From NCBI GenBank assembly GCA_963680875.1, contig OY804582.1, positions 53,958,646 through 54,022,645 on the forward strand: a stretch of 64,000 nucleotides of DNA. The letters are read 5' to 3'. Under the pieces are notes generated by a model. That model worked only from the letters and a program-made list of their open reading frames with translations. It was not told the DNA's origin and made no database searches. Both the position numbers and the translations under genes were made by a program. The first letter of the stretch is position 1; every line of letters starts with the position of its first letter. Source of the stretch: Bathymodiolus brooksi (Eukaryota; Mollusca; Bivalvia; Mytilida; Modiolidae). This document shows positions 57,836-64,000 of the stretch, in pieces.

Positions 57836-57945
57836 TACTTCAATTGCCCGTGGGTTACGATATTTCTCCACTGAAGAGAGTTAAATTTTAAATTTAACTC
57901 TCGAGTGTGGAGAAATATCGTAACCCACATGGGCAACTGAAGGAG
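57836..57945. repeat. Foldback palindrome of the composite unit, copy 2
   Basis: The same arms as 29,017-29,166 (TTGCCCGTGGGTTACGATAT, TTCTCCACT) but with almost no loop (TTAAATTTTAAATTTAA). Confidence 0.85.
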
Positions 57946-57951
57946 AATTTG

Positions 57952-58121
57952 CTTCTCCCATTGTTTAACACGAACTTTATTTCAAAATCCTTTGGCGGAC
58001 CTTTACACAATTCTGTCGCTAGGACGCGGGGAAAGGCACGAGACATTTTAATCTTCTAGAGGATTACAGATTTTTCCACCACTGTTTCAGCGGAGTTAAA
58101 ATGCCGTAATAATGGGAGAAA
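57952..58121. mobile_element. Short TIR element of the composite unit, copy 2 (inverted)
   Basis: TTCTCCCATTGTTTAACACG to GCCGTAATAATGGGAGAA. The interior is the reverse complement of 28,851-29,009 (ATTTTAATCTTCTAGAGGAT). The whole palindrome-plus-TIR block is therefore inverted between the loci. Confidence 0.75.
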
Positions 58122-59060
58122 TCATCTTACACGTGTGTTAATTCTATGGTGATCACAGTTACAATAAATGTGGCATTAGTAGCAATGATACATTATTAAT
58201 TACCGGTATTTGTTAAGCAGTGTTATTATGATTGTTGTTATTGTCATTTTATATTTCGCTTCAGTATAAATTAAAATTCTTAAACAGAACTATTCAAATT
58301 GATACTGATTTGTGTACATATGCGTTTCTCAGAGTTTGATATATTTTAACCTCGTAATCTTCAAAGACATAAGGTGGCCTCAATTATAAACTATGGGTGT
58401 CATTATATACTAAATACACAATTGATTGCTTTTTCACATGCAGTTTAAATTCATTCAGTACAGTGGGCTTTGGTTTGCATTGTAGTTCTGAGATCATTAT
58501 ATGTATGATACAATGACAGTATGTTATTAGGGTTGCACCATGTGCACTTGTGCATTATGCGAATCCTTTTTTCCCCCTTCAAATCTCCTGCAAAAAAAAA
58601 GTGTCCGTGCTGATAATGCACATAGACAATTGGACAAAATCGGCGTCGGTTGTCCATACATTAAATGCCAATCGTATACATATTTTTCAATCCCTTGAAC
58701 TATGTTTACTGTGCTGAGGGAGTTTAAAGACCATACACTTCCGTTAAATTGTATTCAATGGTCAAAAAGATTCTGACAGTTACCGTTTGTTTGCTGTAGC
58801 ATATAAAAATACTTGCTCAAATGACCAATTTTACAAACTGAATGAAGCACAAAAACAAAAATCATATCACACCGTGAGAACAGTTCCAAAATCTAATCAG
58901 GAAATGACGTAAGCATAGTCCAAATCGATACCCCTTAATGAACATAATTATTCATGACCATTTACTTGCTATGGTTTCGTACAGACATTTCAATAAAAAG
59001 TGGCGGCGTTAAGCTAGTTTTATGGGCCGAAACCTCCCTCTTAATAATATAGCGCTGTCT
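58122..59060. other. Intron, nothing recognised
   Basis: No gene. A short block near 58,870 (CACACCGTGAGAACAGTTCC) also occurs near 48,258 on the same strand. Confidence 0.4.
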
Positions 59061-59064
59061 TTGG

Positions 59065-60617
59065 AAGTGTTTTCCACATGTGAGTAAAATGCCAACCTCA
59101 CACATAACTGGATGAGACACGTTGTTGTAAAGAACGCCGAGTTCTATAACTGGATGAGACACGTTGTTGTAAAGAACGCCGAGTTCTATAACTGGATGAG
59201 ACACGTTGTTGTAAAGAACGCCGAGCTCTATAACTGGACGAGACACGTTGTTGTAAAGAACGCCGAGTTCTATAACTGGATGAGACACGTTGTTGTAAAG
59301 AACGCCGAGTTCTATAACTGGATGAGACACGTTGTTGTAAAGAACGCCGAGTTCTATAACTGGATGAGACACGTTGTTGTAAAGAACGCCGAGTTCTATA
59401 ACTGGATGAGACACGTTGTTGTAAAGAACGCCGAGTTCTATAACTGGATGAGACACGTTGTTGTAAAGAACGCCGAGTTCTATAACTGGATGAGACACGT
59501 TGTTGTAAAGAACGCCGAGTTCTATAACTGGACGAGACATGTTGTTGTAAAGAACGCCGAGTTCTATAACTGGATGAGACACGTTGTTGTAAAGAACGCC
59601 GAGTTCTATAACTGGATGAGACACGTTGTTGTAAAGAACGCCGAGTTCTATAACTGGATGAGACACGTTGTTGTAAAGAACGCCGAGTTCTATAACTGGA
59701 TGAGACACGTTGTTGTAAAGAACGCCAAGTTCTATAACTGGATGAGACACGTTGTTGTAAAGAACGCCAAGTTCTATAACTGGATGAGACACGTTGTTGT
59801 AAAGAACGCCGAGTTCTATAACTGGATGAGACACGTTGTTGTAAAGAACGCCGAGTTCTATAACTGGATGAGACACGTTGTTGTAAAGAACGCCGAGTTC
59901 TATAACTGGATGAGACACGTTGTTGTAAAGAACGCCGAGTTCTATAACTGGATGAGACACGTTGTTGTAAAGAACGCCGAGTTCTATAACTGGACGAGAC
60001 ATGTTGTTGTAAAGAACGCCGAGTTCTATAACTGGATGAGACACGTTGTTGTAAAGAACGCCGAGTTCTATAACTGGATGAGACACGTTGTTGTAAAGAA
60101 CGCCGAGTTCTATAACTGGATGAGACACGTTGTTGTAAAGAACGCCGAGTTCTATAACTGGATGAGACACGTTGTTGTAAAGAACGCCAAGTTCTATAAC
60201 TGGATGAGACACGTTGTTGTAAAGAACGCCAAGTTCTATAACTGGATGAGACACGTTGTTGTAAAGAACGCCGAGTTCTATAACTGGATGAGACACGTTG
60301 TTGTAAAGAACGCCGAGCTCTATAACTGGATGAGACACGTTGTTGTAAAGAACGCCGAGCTCTATAACTGGATGAGACACGTTGTTGTAAAGAACGCCGA
60401 GTTCTATAACTGGATGAGACACGTTGTTGTAAAGAACGCCGAGTTCTATAACTGGATGAGACACGTTGTTGTAAAGAACGCCGAGCTCTATAACTGGATG
60501 AGACACGTTGTTGTAAAGAACGCCGAGTTCTATAACTGGTTGAGACACGTTGTTGTAAAGAACGCCGAGTTCTATAACTGGATGAGACACCTTGTTGTAA
60601 AGAACGCCGATTCCTAA
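59065..60617 (+). repeat. Minisatellite, 42-bp unit, about 36 copies (family C)
   Basis: Units of GTTCTATAACTGGATGAGAC, ACGTTGTTGTAAAGAACGCC, GA are almost invariant. Because 42 is divisible by three, three frames of over 500 codons stay open; none has a non-repeat domain. Variant units (TGGACGAGACATG, GCCAAGTTC pairs) recur about 460-480 bp apart, showing duplication of an 11-unit block. Confidence 0.95.
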
Positions 60618-60985
60618 TCCTGAACGTCATGCATAATATATTAAATTCTTAGTAATATGTACACTATTGATATGAATAATTCAATACCATACAACAATTC
60701 ATTGTGTTTAAAATGTTAATGTACGTCCGGTTCATAATATAATGCAAAAGCTTCCAGTAATATAACTTTGGCTTTATCATTTTGTTTACTCTGTGTTGGC
60801 TATATATAACATTAATGTTCGCTGCGATGATTGCTTTACAGTTAATGTATGGTCACTGGTCCTAATCAGAATATGTTTTAATTCGAAAGACATCAATGAA
60901 AACGTAGATATATAAATTTTATCCTGCAATAAGTACATTTGCTGTACAAATATGCTATACGAATACATTTTTGCTTTATTCGTAC
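60618..60985. other. Intron, nothing recognised
   Basis: AT-rich sequence. Confidence 0.4.
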
Positions 60986-61068
60986 TATACGAATAAACTT
61001 TTCAGCCTACAAATAAACTTTTCAGCCTACGAATAAACTTTTCAGCCTACGAATAAACTTTCCTGGTA
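60986..61068. repeat. 20-bp repeat, 4 copies
   Basis: GAATAAACTTTTCAGCCTAC is repeated about four times. Confidence 0.85.
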
Positions 61069-61246
61069 CCCTGTAGCTATGTACTGCGAAGGGCGCAGAC
61101 AAGTATGAAACTGGTACTAATGTAACGCGGACCACGAAGAAGACACCCTTGACAACATTTATGAAAGGCGAGGAATGACACTTGTTTCTGTCCTTTTTGT
61201 TTAAATCTGACAAGTTTTCCGACTTTTTTGACATTGCAAGATAAAC

Positions 61247-61396
61247 ACAATATACGTACATTGTCGTTAAATATAAAATTCATTTGTACTCGCTGCGAAA
61301 CAGGCCTGAAAAGCTCGCCTAAGGCTCGCTACTCTGCCTGTTTCTAAAGCTCGTACAAATAAATTTTATATTTACCGACAATGTACGTATATTGTA
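61247..61396. repeat. Foldback palindrome
   Basis: ACAATATACGTACATTGTCG to GCGAAACAGGC pairs with GCCTGTTTCTAAAGC to CGACAATGTACGTATATTGT. The arms are about 58 bp and the loop about 30 bp. Confidence 0.85.
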
Positions 61397-61490
61397 TATA
61401 TCTTAGTGCACACGATGGGTTTCTGGAACAACCTTCATCAGGTACGATCAAATCGAAATTTTAGAAAGCCAAATAAAGTACAAGTATAAA
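61397..61490 (-). repeat. Repeat family H, copy 5
   Basis: The minus strand reads ATCGTACCTGATGAAGGTTG, TTCCAGAAACCCATCGTGTG, CACTAAGATATA. Confidence 0.7.
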
Positions 61491-63481
61491 ATCAAATGAC
61501 CATAAACGGCTAAGGTCACATATGCTTAATTATCTTTAACTACACGTTGAAGCTATAATGTCACAATTGTCAAAAAAGAATGACAAAATACTTCATAAGC
61601 ATATTGAACGTAATAAGCCATTTGTAATGTCTTTTATTTACCAGTACAATTGTGATCCTACTCTCTGAGTTATTATAAGTAAAATGGAAAAACTCAACGT
61701 TTTAAAACATTTCACAGACATTACAAAAGGAGTAATCAGAAACCGTAAATCAAAGGAGAGACATTACAATGGCCACTAAAGGACAAGAGGGAAAACAACG
61801 ACATAGTTCAAAGTCGTAATCTTTTGCAGTTCTGAAAAATAAGTTGTGTTGTCCAAAATGTCAAATTTGGGGACAATGACATTGAATTTTGCATTAATTT
61901 GAAAAAGTTTAATGTTTCACATTTAATCATTCTTAATTTTGTTGACATTTCTAATATGAAAAATCATTTCGAATCCACAAAGCCAAGATGTATATACGTG
62001 TGCATGTTGCATATCTAGTACACATGTTGATGTAATAAAACAGATAATTTGCTCACAAATTTTGACAGAACCATTCAATGCACATTCGTCGATTTATTGA
62101 CGTTATTCATTCTTCAACACTAAACTACTAAATAATGAAATACACATAAATCTAATTTGGCGTAGTTTTTTTCTCAAAAGGATTTCGATATAGGACCAGT
62201 GACCTGAGAGATAATCAGAAATAGTATTCTCTGAAAATAACAAGCTACGCTATTTATGAGCAGTGTGAAATAAATTCGTCATTACCTTCATCTTTAGTTA
62301 ACGCTGACAAAAACCAGAATACTTTAATGAAACCATTTTGTATCCAGTAGATGCAAAGAGAGAGAGCATTGGCCTTATCTAAGTTAAATTTAATACAAAA
62401 TACAGCACATTTTTCCAGCATTTTAGAATTCAAATGATATCATAAATATGTATGTGAAATTCAAATTAAATGAATCATTGTTCTCATTAGTTGGTACCAA
62501 CAAGTTTTATTATTTCATATTAAGGTGCTTTGCGGTAATTTTGTTGTCTAAAACTTAGACGAAAAATATATTTGCAGAAAAGGTCTTTTTTTCTCTTTTG
62601 CTAACACACAACATTATCATATACATCCTTTTTGTTTTCCTTGGTGTTTAAGCTGTTTGAAATTATCTTAGAAATCTGTGTATACTGTGTTCGCTGAAAT
62701 TAACCCCGTGGTCTAAAGGAACATTGAATTAACAAAAAATACAACTATAAATTTGACATTTATTCCATCATGATGTATAGGTCATCATGGTCTAAATCCT
62801 ACTTTAAGTGACCTTCGGCTGAGAACGGAATTTAAGCATTTAATGCATTATTGTATATTGACGTTGTTTGCTAATTAGAAAATGATCACAAAGACACACA
62901 AAGATGTACTGGCCTCCAGTGCGGGAGATCGATCTCCGATCGGGTTAAATCAGTGACTGTCAAATTGTTAATTGCTGCTTATCCGCTACGCAATATGAAG
63001 AACTAATCAAAGACGGGTCAGGATAATATGTCAAATTGTTTAGTTTGAAGATGAACTTGATGTAAAAAATATATTTGCTTGAACCATGCAAACGAACATG
63101 CAGACATTTTTCACTCGTCAATATTTCTTCAACTGTCACCCGGGTCATTCAAACCATTTTCCTGACAATTACCGATATCGGGTTTGGTATAATTTCTTTT
63201 AAATGCAAAGTTATCATGCATGCATCTTAACTTGACTGAATTCAAAACTTTACACAACTGTTAAATGTGCATTAACAGAGGCAATGACTTTAAAACAAGA
63301 CAGATTGAATAACAATCGAGAAACTGAAAATCAAATTACATTTAAATGTTTTTACTGGTGGTTACAGATCTAAAAAATATATAACTATCATGTTTTCCAA
63401 TACGGTAATATTTCGTATTATCCATTACATACAGATTTATTCCAACTATAAAAAAAGAATGCTAAATCATGTAAAACATAC
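61491..63481. other. Intron with a family B fragment (61,720-61,800)
   Basis: ACAAAAGGAGTAATCAGAAA, CCGTAAATCAAAGGAG and CATTACAATGGCCACTAAAG match family B on the plus strand. Nothing else is recognised. Confidence 0.5.
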
Positions 63482-63594
63482 CTGACCCAAGGTAGAAATA
63501 ATATGCATCGGAATTAGTAACTGTTTGTTGTTCAAACTTTATACAGACATAAACGTTTTTGTCTCCTCCCAATAGATTGAATGTAGCTAAAGAT
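63482..63594 (-). CDS. Host gene exon E1 in this window (residues 1-37)
   Basis: Acceptor ATTTTATTTTCAG, donor GTATGT, 113 bp, phase 1 to 1. Encodes SLATFNLLGGDKNVYVCIKF then EQQTVTNSDAYYFYLGS. It is clearly internal, so the gene continues beyond the right edge. Confidence 0.85.
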
Positions 63595-63689
63595 CTGAAA
63601 ATAAAATTATATATCTTGATAACCTGATTACGCTTTAGAAAATTGCGTCTTATGTTGTTTTATGAAATGAAAAGTTTATAAACAGTGAT

Positions 63690-63795
63690 TGTCAACAATT
63701 TTACCAATATCAACAAAACAAACAACCACCTCTCAACTCAAACCATTGAACACAAAACAATAAAACACGATATATGGCTTTTGAAAATATATGTC
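63690..63795 (+). repeat. Dispersed repeat family D, copy 2
   Basis: ACAACCACCTCTCAACTCAA with flanking AACAATTTTACCAATATC, as at 11,186-11,330. Confidence 0.4.
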
Positions 63796-64000
63796 TTGTT
63801 TTAGAGCATGCATACAAATGGTTAATGGGGTTAGCATGTGCGATGTTCTTTCACATTTAATCGACAGTTCTCTCAGTAACCGAAATTGCAAAAATATACT
63901 ATAACATAGTCATGTGTGTCCTATCCGATCCAGTTTGCTACATGTTGTACACTTACATGTACATTGAGCCCATCCCACAAAATAGTAATTTACAACAGGT

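Larger units (their letters stand above)
20694..63594 (-). other. Host gene: unrecognised single-pass membrane protein with long acidic/basic tail, 3' 21 exons
   Basis: Twenty-one minus-strand exons with AG acceptors and GT donors join without a phase conflict into 1,098 codons including the stop. The 5' end lies beyond the window. Exons E1-E5 (63.6-47.7 kb) form a Cys-containing extracellular part. E6 (37.7-37.4 kb) has a helix of about 25 hydrophobic residues followed by RRKRKR, giving an outside-N, inside-C topology. The next 15 exons encode about 760 residues of charged, low-complexity tail; all of them join at phase 0 except two junctions near the end. No enzyme or classical signalling domain is visible. 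The extracellular exons remind me of the uncharacterised, Cys-paired DUF7042/7043-type secreted domains, but that is memory and not a search result. Confidence 0.8.

Noticed and set aside
59065..60617. CRISPR-like array
   Set aside because: Units follow each other with no spacers, and the context is a eukaryotic intron.
58962..60630. Frames of 542, 510 and 501 codons on both strands
   Set aside because: Artefact of the 42-bp repeat; 14-residue periodicity only.

Overview
This is animal nuclear DNA, most likely from a marine mollusc and probably a bivalve. It is AT-rich, with GT-AG introns, tRNA-derived SINEs, tandem-repeat-bearing dispersed elements, a CR1/Jockey-type LINE and Penelope-like elements. 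No operons or other prokaryotic features are visible. I inferred the taxon from repeat types remembered from bivalve genomes; the sequence does not prove it.

Left part (1 to about 20,300). This is repeat-dominated intergenic DNA. A 30-bp minisatellite (419-2131) and a 78-bp repeat come first. A tRNA-derived SINE follows, then a nearly full-length but inactivated non-LTR retrotransposon (about 3,840-9,295). That LINE has an intact ORF1 and a broken ORF2 that keeps a 2A-like peptide motif. Further on are several dispersed-repeat families, some carrying their own tandem arrays (12.8-13.2, 16.3-16.9 and 17.4-18.5 kb). A 5'-truncated Penelope-like element lies at 19.3-20.3 kb.

Right part (about 20,300 to the end). 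One large host gene on the minus strand fills this part. I could join 21 exons in a continuous reading frame (63,594 down to the stop at 20,694), about 1,097 residues, with the 5' end outside the window. Five upstream exons encode a cysteine-containing extracellular region. One exon encodes a transmembrane helix followed by a basic stop-transfer cluster. The remaining exons encode a long, charged, probably disordered cytoplasmic tail with one PPxY motif. I do not recognise the protein family. A separate ATG-initiated first exon (36,716-36,657) and a 285-codon exon ending in a stop (33,329-32,475) suggest a second, intracellular product, either an alternative isoform or an overlapping gene. A candidate 9-nt microexon lies at 45,415-45,407.

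The introns of this gene hold most of the other mobile DNA. A degraded Penelope-like element at about 53,545-57,013 has its GIY-YIG endonuclease upstream of the reverse transcriptase, the permuted order described for Naiad elements. Other residents are a cluster of foldback palindromes (49.8-51.7 kb), a composite palindrome-plus-TIR unit present twice in opposite orientations, three copies of a MITE, many SINEs, a Tc1-like transposase relic, and minisatellites of 22, 37, 42, 43 and 53 bp. The very long open frames inside the minisatellites are consequences of repeat unit length and composition, not genes.
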